A stretch of 57,495 nucleotides of DNA from the IMG/VR virus record IMGVR_UViG_3300007344_000034, positions 1 through 57,495 of that record, one strand, 5' to 3'. The position numbers and the translations under genes were made by a program. Below the pieces are notes generated by a model, which was not told the DNA's origin, ran no database searches, and worked only from the letters and a program-made list of their open reading frames with translations. The stretch comes from a virus. Shown here piece by piece: positions 29,580-37,787 of this stretch (position 1 is its first letter; each line of letters starts with the position of its first letter).

Positions 29580-30009
29580 GCGAAACAAAGTAATCAAGTA
29601 CATAAGCAAACACCCAAACGCTAAGCCAGCTAGTGTAGCTAATGCCGTAGGTACTACCTACGGGTATGCATACAAAGTTATGCGCTCAGTTTTGGACGCG
29701 GTAGAGGATTCTGTTGCTACTAAACCTAATACTTTAGTAGTAGAGAAATCGCTTACCTCATACAAAGGTACTCAAAGCTCATCAGATGGTAGTTCGGCTG
29801 ACTATTATGTATTGCCAAATGGCGCAAAAGAATTGCAAGATCTGATTTCGCACAAGAATATGAACGCACAAATTGGCGAGATATTCCGGTCGTGCTATCG
29901 CTACGGTGAAGTGGCGCACAGCAAGATGCTACGAGATGCGAAGAAAATTAAGTTCTATGCGGAAGCTGAGATTAAGCGTCTGGAGAGACTGAATGAAGGT
30001 AAAGATTGA
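29566..30009 (+). CDS. winged-helix plus DUF3310-like protein
   Basis: 147 residues. Residues ~1-50 (KRNKVIKYISKHPNAKPASV then GTTYGYAYKVMRSVL) form a winged-helix-like DNA-binding domain. After a Ser-rich linker, residues ~80-147 (YYVLPNGAKELQDLISHKNM then EIFRSCYRYGEVAHSKMLRD) fit DUF3310, a small helical domain common in phages and once annotated as nucleotide kinase-related. The fusion of the two is less usual. It may regulate or organise replication. Confidence 0.6.
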   Translation: MKANKRNKVIKYISKHPNAKPASVANAVGTTYGYAYKVMRSVLDAVEDSVATKPNTLVVEKSLTSYKGTQSSSDGSSADYYVLPNGAKELQDLISHKNMNAQIGEIFRSCYRYGEVAHSKMLRDAKKIKFYAEAEIKRLERLNEGKD

Positions 30010-30172
30010 GATCGACTGCACTCCGCATGAGTTCCAAGAGCTGTTTGTCCCCGGTGATAGACAGCAGGAGTTCGTAGAGACCACGTACAATGCGTACGTG
30101 GATGCTCTGCAAAAGATGATGTGGAATCAGATCGACCCGCATAATTTTATAAAGACAAAGGATGACAAATGA
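29993..30172 (+). CDS. 59-residue DUF6489-like protein
   Basis: A 59-codon frame starts with MKVKIEIDCTPHEFQELFVP, which matches the DUF6489 opening (MKVxIDIDCTPEE) well. The C-terminal half is helical (VETTYNAYVDALQKMMWNQ). It overlaps the DUF3310-like gene and its stop overlaps the next start, so it fits the operon. Function unknown; the family is seen in alphaproteobacteria and phages. Confidence 0.7.
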   Translation: MKVKIEIDCTPHEFQELFVPGDRQQEFVETTYNAYVDALQKMMWNQIDPHNFIKTKDDK

Positions 30173-30834
30173 CAACGTGGTCTTACAGCAGTCTCAAGAC
30201 ATTTGAGCAGTGCCCAAAGAAGTATTTCCATCTGAAGGTGGTGAAAGATGTCAAAGACTCAGGCAGTGAGGCTACGATATACGGTCAAGAAGTGCATAAA
30301 GTGGCGGAAGAATACATCAGAGATGGTGTAGAAATACCGAACAAATTCAAGTTCTTACAAGGAACTCTTGAGGCTCTTAACAAGATCGAAGGTGAACGTC
30401 ATTGCGAAATGAAGCTAGGACTGGCTTTGACCGATGACGATTACCGCCCTTGCGGGTTCTTTGATAAGGAAGTTTGGTGGCGGGGTATCGCTGACCTTGT
30501 GATTATTAAAGGAGATATAGCGTACTCTGTTGACTACAAGACCAGTAAAAATGCGAAGTACGCGGATACTAAACAGTTGGATATTGTAGCCGCCGCGCTT
30601 TTTGTGCATTTCCCACAGGTGCAGAAGATTAAATCAGGTCTAGCGTTTGTGGTTAGTAATGAATTTATTAAGAAGGATCATCACCGAGAAAAACGTGACG
30701 AATATTTTGCATCGTTTAATCCGCTTCTGGGTAGGTTAGAAGGTGCAATGGATAACGACGTTTGGAACGCGGTAACTGGTCCTTTGTGTAGGTTCTGTCC
30801 GGTTGTAACGTGTGAGCACAATAGCAAGAGGTAA
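30169..30834 (+). CDS. PD-(D/E)XK exonuclease with Fe-S-type Cys set
   Basis: 221 residues of the RecB/Cas4-like nuclease family. The N-terminus WSYSSLKTFEQCPKKY is the conserved entry; GQEVHKVAEEYI gives His43; the active site is GIADLVIIKGD with Asp109, then VDYKTSK with Asp122 and Lys124. Cys15 and C-terminal Cys207, Cys210 and Cys215 form the one-plus-three arrangement of Fe-S cluster nucleases such as Cas4 and AddB. It likely processes DNA ends for recombination. No CRISPR genes or arrays are nearby. Confidence 0.85.
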   Translation: MTTWSYSSLKTFEQCPKKYFHLKVVKDVKDSGSEATIYGQEVHKVAEEYIRDGVEIPNKFKFLQGTLEALNKIEGERHCEMKLGLALTDDDYRPCGFFDKEVWWRGIADLVIIKGDIAYSVDYKTSKNAKYADTKQLDIVAAALFVHFPQVQKIKSGLAFVVSNEFIKKDHHREKRDEYFASFNPLLGRLEGAMDNDVWNAVTGPLCRFCPVVTCEHNSKR

Positions 30835-30840
30835 CGAGAA

Positions 30841-31209
30841 ATGAATGGACACACTTTAATAGCTGAAGAACTAGAAGTTAAAGATGCTACGTTTGAGTAT
30901 TCTAACGACGACGTGATGGCTCTAGAGTTAGCCGTACAGTTTGGACCGGATAAGGATAAAAGTACCAAATCCACAGTATCTTTTTGCACTGGTAATATCA
31001 GCGGCTACCCCATGAAGATAGTAGTACAGCCAACGTGGGGAGGAGACTACGCGCCCACAAGACCAATAGAGGTAGATGCGGTATCCATACAGTTTACAGG
31101 TTCATACGAAAGGGACATTTTAATTGCCGCTTTGCAAAAAATAGGTTTGATGACTATCCCAACCTACGGCAAAATACAGAATGGACCTTTTGAACCCCAC
31201 GAGGAGTAA
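30841..31209 (+). CDS. unknown protein, 122 aa
   Basis: 122 residues, beta-rich, with DVMALELAVQFGPDKDKS and GYPMKIVVQPTWGGDYAPTR. A compact beta-sandwich is likely. It lies between the exonuclease and HNH genes, where phages often carry recombination accessory or ssDNA-binding proteins, but no OB-fold motif is clear. Not recognised. Confidence 0.6.
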   Translation: MNGHTLIAEELEVKDATFEYSNDDVMALELAVQFGPDKDKSTKSTVSFCTGNISGYPMKIVVQPTWGGDYAPTRPIEVDAVSIQFTGSYERDILIAALQKIGLMTIPTYGKIQNGPFEPHEE

Positions 31210-31215
31210 GTCCCC

Positions 31216-31503
31216 ATGCCGTACGTAAACAAGAAGCGCCCATACAAGAAAGAGTATGAGCAGTATCAAGGGTCAGAAGAACAGAAGAAAAACCGCGCCA
31301 AGCGCAATGCCGCTAGACGCGAGTTAGAAAAACAAGGTCGCGTCAAAAAGGGCGACGGTAAAGATGTAGACCACAAGAAACCTATTTCAAAGGGCGGGTC
31401 TAACACTAAAGGTAACCTGCGAGTAAAGAGCGCATCGGCAAACCGTTCGTTCTCTCGCAACAGCGATAGGTCAGTTAAAAAGAATGGAAGTCGTAGAAAA
31501 TAA
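31216..31503 (+). CDS. small HNH-type protein
   Basis: 95 residues, very basic. The motif KDVDHKKPISKGGSNTKGNL with His53 and later Asn67 and ASANRSF matches the betabetaalpha-metal HNH core of small phage proteins found next to SNF2 helicase genes. Unlike typical homing enzymes it has no separate DNA-binding domain. It may nick DNA during replication or packaging. It overlaps the helicase start by ~20 bases. Confidence 0.7.
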   Translation: MPYVNKKRPYKKEYEQYQGSEEQKKNRAKRNAARRELEKQGRVKKGDGKDVDHKKPISKGGSNTKGNLRVKSASANRSFSRNSDRSVKKNGSRRK

Positions 31504-33040
31504 AGTCTTAACCCTGCTAACACGTAATCCGCAGGCAATTACAGACGCAATTACAAAGAGCGCGATCCTAGAGGAACAAGAAGACGGTATATACAAAGTA
31601 GCAGTGAACTGGGGGCTGGATGAAATGCAGACTCTTGCTTCTCTGCCTTTTAAAACACCGCCGTCTACTATTAAACGCGACTACCAGTGGACAGGCAAGT
31701 TCACGCCGTTCGACCATCAAAAAGAAACAGCTTCATTCTTATCACTACATAAGAAGGCTTTCTGCTTCAACGAGCAGGGTACAGGTAAGACAGCATCAGT
31801 AATCTGGGCGGCTGACTACCTAATGAAGCAAGGGCGCATAAAGCGCGTGCTAGTGCTATGCCCGTTATCTATTATGAAGTCAGCATGGCAACAAGATCTG
31901 TTTAAATTTGCCATGCACCGTAGCTGTTCTGTTGCTTATGGTGACAAACGTGCCCGCAAGAAAATTATTGAAGCTGGCGCTGAGTTCGTAGTGATTAACT
32001 TTGATGGCCTCGGAGTAGTAAAAGAAACCATTATGGCTGGCGGCTTTGACATGGTTGTGGTTGATGAAGCTAGCGCCTATAAGAACCCGCAAACTAATCG
32101 TTGGAAGGTATTACGCGATGTGATGCTTAAAACTGAATGGCTGTGGATGCTCACAGGCACACCAGCCGCGCAGTCACCTTTAGACGCATATGGTCTAGCT
32201 AAGCTAATAAATCCTGTCCATTGCCCTAAGTTTTACGGGCAGTTCCGGGACGCTGTGATGTTTAAAGTGACTCAATTTAAGTGGGTGCCAAAGCCAAAGT
32301 CTCAAGACTATATACACAGACTGCTACAGCCCGCTATCCGGTTTGAGAAGGATCAATGTTTAGACCTACCTGAAGTTACGCACGTAGAGCGAGAAGCCCC
32401 GTTAACCACTCAACAGAAGAAGTATTACTTAGACCTCAAGAAAGAAATGATGATGGAGGCCGACGGGGAACAAGTAACCGCGTTCAATGCGGCGACTAAA
32501 ATAAACAAACTACTGCAAATATCTGGCGGCTGTGTGTATACCGATACCCGTGAAGTTATTGAGTTTGATGTGTCTAATAGGCTAAATGTAATCGAGGAAG
32601 TTATCAATGAGTCGTCACACAAGGTGCTTGTCTTCGTTCCCTTTACGCACACAATTGAGTTACTACGCGCTCATCTTGAGAATAAAAATCATTCATGCGC
32701 TGTTATTAACGGCAAAGTTTCTGTCAACAAACGGAGCGATATTGTTAAAGATTTTCAAGAACAGCCCACGCCTCGTGTTCTTATTATCCAACCGCAAGCC
32801 GCGTCGCATGGACTCACTCTGACTGCGGCAAACACAATCATCTGGTATGCACCAGTGACCAGTGTTGAGACTTATTTGCAAGCCAATGCGCGTATCAACC
32901 GTCCCGGACAGAAGAACGCGATGACAATCGTGCACATACAGGGCAGTGAAGTAGAAGACAAACTGTACAACATGCTTAGAAACAACATCAGCAACCACGA
33001 GAAGATCATTGATTTATACCGTCAAGAATTAAGTTCTTGA
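31484..33040 (+). CDS. SNF2/DEAD-type DNA helicase
   Basis: 518 residues. Motif I NEQGTGKTAS with Lys102, motif II VVDEASAYKN (Asp194, Glu195), motif III LTGTPA, motif V region IIQPQAASHGLTL and motif VI NARINRPGQ give a complete two-domain SF2 core of the SNF2 type. The sequence is shorter than cellular chromatin remodellers and lacks extra domains. Family members in phages are taken to act in replication or recombination as translocases. The stop codon overlaps the -35 of the next promoter. Confidence 0.9.
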   Translation: MEVVENKVLTLLTRNPQAITDAITKSAILEEQEDGIYKVAVNWGLDEMQTLASLPFKTPPSTIKRDYQWTGKFTPFDHQKETASFLSLHKKAFCFNEQGTGKTASVIWAADYLMKQGRIKRVLVLCPLSIMKSAWQQDLFKFAMHRSCSVAYGDKRARKKIIEAGAEFVVINFDGLGVVKETIMAGGFDMVVVDEASAYKNPQTNRWKVLRDVMLKTEWLWMLTGTPAAQSPLDAYGLAKLINPVHCPKFYGQFRDAVMFKVTQFKWVPKPKSQDYIHRLLQPAIRFEKDQCLDLPEVTHVEREAPLTTQQKKYYLDLKKEMMMEADGEQVTAFNAATKINKLLQISGGCVYTDTREVIEFDVSNRLNVIEEVINESSHKVLVFVPFTHTIELLRAHLENKNHSCAVINGKVSVNKRSDIVKDFQEQPTPRVLIIQPQAASHGLTLTAANTIIWYAPVTSVETYLQANARINRPGQKNAMTIVHIQGSEVEDKLYNMLRNNISNHEKIIDLYRQELSS

Positions 33041-33064
33041 CAAAGTCAAAAACAACACTATAGT
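33037..33064 (+). promoter_or_regulatory. sigma70 promoter with dyad over -10
   Basis: TTGACA, 16-base spacer, TATAGT. An inverted repeat AACAAC-ACTATA-GTTGTT (33051-33068) straddles the -10. It drives the ssDNA-binding-like, XRE and primase genes. The dyad differs from the CTAACA and TTGTGGTACAA families, suggesting control by a different protein, perhaps the XRE regulator downstream. Confidence 0.75.
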
Positions 33065-33096
33065 TGTTAATGGAGTCAACCAAAGAGGTAATAACT

Positions 33097-33495
33097 ATGG
33101 CAACACCAGCCGATAAATTAGTGCCTGTGTACATTAAGATCCGCGATTCTATTCGTGAGAAAGAAGACAAGCACAAGCTAGAGATAGCTACGCTCAAAGA
33201 GCAATTGGAAGCTGTGGCTCAAGCCTTACTAGAAATATGTGAGGAGAATGGGCAGGATGGCTTCCGCACACCCGAAGGCACAGTCACTCGTAGAGTTACG
33301 TCACGGTATTGGACGAGTGACTGGGAGGCTATGTACAAGACAATTAAGGAACACGATGCTCCTTTTTTGCTTGAACAAAGAATCCACAACGGCAACATGA
33401 AGCAATTTCTCGAAGAACACCCAGATGTTCACCCAACGGGGTTGCAAGCTGACCGCAAATATACCGTGCAAGTACGTAAACCAACTTCTAAGTGA
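33097..33495 (+). CDS. conserved early phage protein upstream of an SSB-like gene
   Basis: 132 residues from ATG after AGAGGTAATAACT. The N-terminal half is a coiled helix (IRDSIREKEDKHKLEIATLK); the C-terminal half has GFRTPEGTVTRRVTSRYWTS and a conserved-looking LLEQRIHNGNMKQFLEEHPD. I know this pattern from many phages next to ssDNA-binding and recombination genes, without an established function. Helical N-terminus resembles Gam-like nuclease inhibitors, but that is weak evidence. Confidence 0.6.
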   Translation: MATPADKLVPVYIKIRDSIREKEDKHKLEIATLKEQLEAVAQALLEICEENGQDGFRTPEGTVTRRVTSRYWTSDWEAMYKTIKEHDAPFLLEQRIHNGNMKQFLEEHPDVHPTGLQADRKYTVQVRKPTSK

Positions 33496-33503
33496 GGTAC
33501 ACA

Positions 33504-34409
33504 ATGAGCAATCAAGTCTCAATTTTTGAAAACAATACTGGCGTAACAGTATCAACTCCACGTAAGGGTGCATTGGGCGATGTGTTCGCTCCAGCCCCTA
33601 CAGTCCCTAATACTCGTCGTATACAGGCGCGTAACAATGGTGACTTTGTTCGGTATATTAACGGGCAACAAGCTGGGGATTCTGTGCGCGACGCGCTAAA
33701 TGTAATCATCGTAGGGGCGCTTAAAGAAATATCCCGTGAATACTACAGCTCAGCTTTCGATCCGGATAGTCCATCACTACCAGATTGTTGGGCTAATCAA
33801 GGTGATTCCCCAGAAGATGGCTGTAGTAACCCGCAAGCAAGCTCCTGCGCCTCCTGCCCTCAAAATATAAAAGGCTCAGGCGGCGGTGAGCGTCGTGCAT
33901 GTAAGTTCCAACGCCGGATTGCTGTGATGGTTGAGGGTGACCCCAAAGGCACTGTGTATCAACTAAAAATCCCCGGTGGTTCTTTGTTCGGCAAGGGCAC
34001 TGGTAACACACACCCGTTTGAGAGCTACACTAAGTTTCTTGCTGGTAACGGAGAATCTCCAGACACAGTTGTAACGCAGATACTGCACGACCCTAACAAT
34101 ACGGGGCAGACCTACGTGCTAAAGTTTAAGCCGATCCGTCAGGTATCGGATGAAGAGTACGAGCTAGTCCTTGCGGCACAGAAGAACCCCGATACAGAAA
34201 TGTATACGAAAATCACTACAGCGCAGACAGATCAAGTCACTGCTTTGCCGCCTAGTGCTCCGGAACAGTCCGCATTTGTTGAAGAGCCAGAGGAAGAGCC
34301 AGTAGTAGAAGAAGCGAAGCCAGCTAAGCGTCAGGCTAAAAAAGCTGAACCTAAACCAGAAAACAGCAAACTCGCTGATGTATTGAGTACATGGGGCGAT
34401 GAAGGCTAA
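33504..34409 (+). CDS. candidate ssDNA-binding protein
   Basis: 301 residues from ATG after GTGAGGT. A Cys cluster (CSNPQASSCASCPQN and a later Cys) suggests zinc binding in the middle. The beta-rich core contains GTVYQLKIPGGSLFGKG and QTYVLKFKPIRQVSD. The tail is Glu/Lys-rich and ends with LADVLSTWGDEG, resembling acidic tails of SSB proteins that recruit partners. Position before the primase-helicase supports a replication role; identification as SSB is inference. Confidence 0.5.
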   Translation: MSNQVSIFENNTGVTVSTPRKGALGDVFAPAPTVPNTRRIQARNNGDFVRYINGQQAGDSVRDALNVIIVGALKEISREYYSSAFDPDSPSLPDCWANQGDSPEDGCSNPQASSCASCPQNIKGSGGGERRACKFQRRIAVMVEGDPKGTVYQLKIPGGSLFGKGTGNTHPFESYTKFLAGNGESPDTVVTQILHDPNNTGQTYVLKFKPIRQVSDEEYELVLAAQKNPDTEMYTKITTAQTDQVTALPPSAPEQSAFVEEPEEEPVVEEAKPAKRQAKKAEPKPENSKLADVLSTWGDEG

Positions 34410-34645
34410 TGAGCTATGGCTACAGCAATAGGCTTATCGAGCTGAATAAAAAAGCTGATGGCAACTCGCTGGGCGTACAACTGGGGCGGCTCTGCATCGA
34501 ACGCGATGTACCCGTCTCGGACGTAGCAGTCCATCTAGGTGTAACACGGCAAACTGTATACAACTGGTTCTGTGGGGCTAACGCTCCACGTGCCAAGTTA
34601 CTACAGATAAAAGAAATAATAAGCTCACTAGCCGCTGACAAATAA
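34409..34645 (+). CDS. XRE-family HTH regulator
   Basis: 78 residues. Helix-turn-helix at ~36-58: VSDVAVHLGVTRQTVYNWFC with the characteristic GVTRQTVYNW recognition helix, close to cI/Cro-type proteins. It is small, with only the DNA-binding domain. ATGA overlap with the previous gene. It is one of two or three candidates to bind the dyads of the early region; the ACTATA-centred dyad at the promoter of its own operon would suit autoregulation. Confidence 0.8.
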   Translation: MSYGYSNRLIELNKKADGNSLGVQLGRLCIERDVPVSDVAVHLGVTRQTVYNWFCGANAPRAKLLQIKEIISSLAADK

Positions 34646-34669
34646 AATTACACAGCAAGGGATTTAGGG

Positions 34670-37504
34670 ATGACATTCGACCTACTACGCTCAGTGCAGC
34701 CTGAAGAAGGCTGGTTCTGCGCTTTCGGTATAAAGGGGAGTAGCATTGTACAAAAACTTGTACAAACCCGCGAAGAGCTAGACGAAATATCAGAACAGTT
34801 TGTGGCTGATAAATATAATGCTTTCTTTGCGGTAGCTAAGTTTCAAACAGACGTAGACCGGAAAAAAGATAATGTACGGGCTTTAAAAGCCTTCTGGTTG
34901 GACATTGATTGTGGTCCTACCAAGGCAGAGGTTAACAAGAAAACAGGCCGCCCTGACGGCTATATAGATCAAGATGCTGGGCTAGCGGCGTTAGAAGAGT
35001 TTCGTGAGTTAGTTGGACTTCCTGAACCTATACTCGTTAACTCTGGCCGTGGTATCCACGTTTATTGGGCACTGACTGAAGAAGTAACCAGAGAGCAGTG
35101 GGAGCCAGTCGCACACCGCCTACGTGAGCTGTGCTTTACGCATGAGCTATATGTAGACTCTGCGGTGTTTGAAGTTGCGCGTGTACTTAGGGTGCCCGGT
35201 ACGTATAACTTTAAAGATGATCCAGCTAAGCCAGTATCTGTAATTCAAGAAGCTAATGCTATAGATTTCAATGAGTTACGAGACATACTTGGTGTAGAAG
35301 ATAAAGTTGAGACCGCACCAAAACGTGAGTTAACTGCGCTAGGCCAGCAGTTTGCGGATTCAGCAACTAACAGCTTCAAAAAGATTTTAGAGCGTAGCGC
35401 TAAAGGCAACGGGTGCCCGCAGATACTAGCCTGTTACGAAGAACAGCAAACGCTAGCGGAACCTAGATGGTTCAATGCGTTATCAATAGCTAAGTTCTGC
35501 AAGGACTCGTCCAAAGCGATACACGTACTGTCTTCTGAATACCCCGGTTACAACTATAATGAAGTAGAACACAAGATACAGCACATAGTTGGGCCACATA
35601 CTTGCGAAAAGTTTGAAGCGAATAACCCCGGTGGGTGCGACGATTGTCCGTTCAAAGGCCAGATTAAAAGTCCTATCGTGCTTGGCCGTGAGATAGAACG
35701 TGCCTCCGAAGCGGACAGTATAATTTCTTATGAAGAAGACGGTGTAGCGGAAGTATACAAAATACCAGAATACCCGTTTCCATTTTTCCGTGGTAAAGGC
35801 GGCGGTATATGGCATCAGTCTGATAGCGATGAAGTCGAGCCTACTCTGGTGTACGAGCACGACTTGTATCTGCTCAAACGTATGAAAGACCCTGTTAAGA
35901 AAGATGTCGCCGTGTTTAAACTGCACACTCCGCATGACGGTATCATTGAATTTATTATTCCAAATTACCAACTAACAGAACCTAGAGAAGTCAGAAAGCT
36001 ATTGGCGGAACAAGGCGTACTGTGCGGGAACACTAAAAAAAGTGAGTTACTGAGTTGGTACATCATTGCATCTGTACGCGAGATGCAAACACGAGAGAAG
36101 GCGGAGAAGATGAGATTACAGTTTGGATGGGCTGATAATGACAGCAAATTTATTATTGGGGATAGGGAGATAACTCCAGACGGTGTGTTTCACACGCCTC
36201 CGTCTCCGTCAATGGAATCGTTTGTGGAGAATATGCAGAAGGCCGGTTCATTTGACAAATGGAAAGAGATCTTTGCGATATACAGTCGAAAAGGACTAGA
36301 GCCGCAAGCGTTCGCCACACTTAGTGCTTTCGGTGCGCCGATTTTCAAATACACAGGCCAGCAAGGGGCTTTGATTAGCTTAGTAGCAGAAGGCTCTGGC
36401 GATGGTAAATCTACAGTGTTGTACATGCAGAACAGCGTATGGGGGCACCCAAGGGCTTTAACTGCGCTCAAAGAAGACACAATGAACGCCAAGTTTATGC
36501 GCTTAGGTATCCATAACAATCTACCTGTAACGATGGACGAAATGACTGAGTGTGCTCCGCAAGAAGTGTCGCACCTAGCTTATGGTGTATCACAAGGTAA
36601 AGGTAAGGAGCGTATGAAGCAGTCAGGTAACGAGCTACGTAAGAACCTGACCAGTTGGTGTACTTTGGTAACGACTTCTGCAAATAGCTCTTTCTACGAA
36701 TCTCTTGCGTCTGTTAAGAACCGCCCGGAAGCGGAAATGATGCGGATCATAGAATATAAGATACCGACCGACGAAGAGATCAAGAACGACGTAGCTTTGA
36801 AGTTTATGTTTGATACAGATCTACTAGAAAACTACGGTCACGCTGGCGACATATACGCCGAATACCTTGTGAATAACTTAGAAGAAGTAAAAGAAGCTGT
36901 TCGGTCAATCCAAATGCGTGCGGATAGGCAGTTTAAAATTACACAGAAGGAACGTTTTTGGTCCGCGATCATCGCAGCAAACATAACAGGCGGCATAATT
37001 GCTAGGCGGTTAGGGCTTATCAACTGGGATATACAACGTATATATCAGTGGTGCGGTTCAGTAATGCTTCCAGAACTACGTGAGGATGTACGCACACCAG
37101 TTGACGACAGCGTAGCGACCGTTGGTGATTTTATTAACCGGCATATGCAAAACATTTTGGTAGTGAATGATGAGGTGGATTCTCGTTCCAACATGCCGAC
37201 CCTGCCTCTCATGGAGCCTAGAGGCAATCTTCTTATACGGTACGAGCCTGACACCAAATTGATGTACATATCTGCTAAGGCGTTCAAAGAGGACTGTGTT
37301 AAGTACCGCTTGAACTACAAAGGCGTCCTTAAAGACCTTACTAAAAAGGGCATACTGAAAGATACGATATACAAGCGTATGTCTAAAGGCATGAAAGTAT
37401 CTTCTCCGGCTACGCGAGCAATGCTACTAGATTGCGATAATAGCGAGTTCTTAGATGTAGAGAGCATGTTTGAGGAGTCGGTAAATGCTGGTGGAGAAAG
37501 TTAG
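34670..37504 (+). CDS. primase-helicase (archaeo-eukaryotic primase plus AAA-type helicase)
   Basis: 944 residues. The N-terminal primase shows FWLDIDCGPT (Asp78, Asp80), SGRGIHVYWAL (125-135) with catalytic His130, and VARVLRVPGTYN, the three signatures of AEP/RepB-type primases. A Cys/His cluster (CEKFEANNPGGCDDC) at ~315-330 may bind zinc. The helicase has Walker A GSGDGKST with Lys580 and Walker B TMDEMTE (Asp623, Glu624), resembling DUF927/SF3-type. It replaces DnaG and DnaB-type proteins and works with the family A polymerase. Confidence 0.88.
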   Translation: MTFDLLRSVQPEEGWFCAFGIKGSSIVQKLVQTREELDEISEQFVADKYNAFFAVAKFQTDVDRKKDNVRALKAFWLDIDCGPTKAEVNKKTGRPDGYIDQDAGLAALEEFRELVGLPEPILVNSGRGIHVYWALTEEVTREQWEPVAHRLRELCFTHELYVDSAVFEVARVLRVPGTYNFKDDPAKPVSVIQEANAIDFNELRDILGVEDKVETAPKRELTALGQQFADSATNSFKKILERSAKGNGCPQILACYEEQQTLAEPRWFNALSIAKFCKDSSKAIHVLSSEYPGYNYNEVEHKIQHIVGPHTCEKFEANNPGGCDDCPFKGQIKSPIVLGREIERASEADSIISYEEDGVAEVYKIPEYPFPFFRGKGGGIWHQSDSDEVEPTLVYEHDLYLLKRMKDPVKKDVAVFKLHTPHDGIIEFIIPNYQLTEPREVRKLLAEQGVLCGNTKKSELLSWYIIASVREMQTREKAEKMRLQFGWADNDSKFIIGDREITPDGVFHTPPSPSMESFVENMQKAGSFDKWKEIFAIYSRKGLEPQAFATLSAFGAPIFKYTGQQGALISLVAEGSGDGKSTVLYMQNSVWGHPRALTALKEDTMNAKFMRLGIHNNLPVTMDEMTECAPQEVSHLAYGVSQGKGKERMKQSGNELRKNLTSWCTLVTTSANSSFYESLASVKNRPEAEMMRIIEYKIPTDEEIKNDVALKFMFDTDLLENYGHAGDIYAEYLVNNLEEVKEAVRSIQMRADRQFKITQKERFWSAIIAANITGGIIARRLGLINWDIQRIYQWCGSVMLPELREDVRTPVDDSVATVGDFINRHMQNILVVNDEVDSRSNMPTLPLMEPRGNLLIRYEPDTKLMYISAKAFKEDCVKYRLNYKGVLKDLTKKGILKDTIYKRMSKGMKVSSPATRAMLLDCDNSEFLDVESMFEESVNAGGES

Positions 37505-37679
37505 CTACGATGTTAACTGGCGTAATTTTAAACGAGGGTATTCGTTTTTTATACCCTGTTTAGACCCAAAGTCGGCACGAGATGAAATAAAAGCGGTCAC
37601 TAACCGCTTTAAATACAAGATTTTAACAAAAGTCGTTATCGAAGAAGGAGTTAGGGGTTTACGTGTGTGGCGGCTTTAG
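37485..37679 (+). CDS. conserved small phage protein, 64 aa
   Basis: 64 residues, basic. The pattern NWRNFKRGYSFFIPCLDPKS is one I know from small proteins after primase genes in many phages; the C-terminal VIEEGVRGLRVWRL is also typical. Overlaps the primase stop by 20 bases. It is the last gene of the early strand. Function unknown. Confidence 0.65.
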   Translation: MLVEKVSYDVNWRNFKRGYSFFIPCLDPKSARDEIKAVTNRFKYKILTKVVIEEGVRGLRVWRL

Positions 37680-37763
37680 TATACAGTTTACTCACGAAAC
37701 TTGAGGCAGTGTTCACTGTTGCTTTTTCGTGGTTACCTCTAAGGGTTGACTCCCTAAGCTGTG

Positions 37764-37787
37764 CCCCGCCTTGTGCGGGGTTTTTTT
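37764..37787 (+). terminator. intrinsic terminator between converging units
   Basis: CCCCGC, loop CTTGT, GCGGGG, then seven T. It stops early-strand transcription just before the 3' end of the giant late gene. The hairpin is formed on the other strand too, but without a U-tract there. Confidence 0.92.

Noticed and set aside
30169-30834. Calling the PD-(D/E)XK nuclease cas4
   Set aside because: The Cys layout is shared with AddB and other recombination nucleases; there is no adaptation gene nearby.
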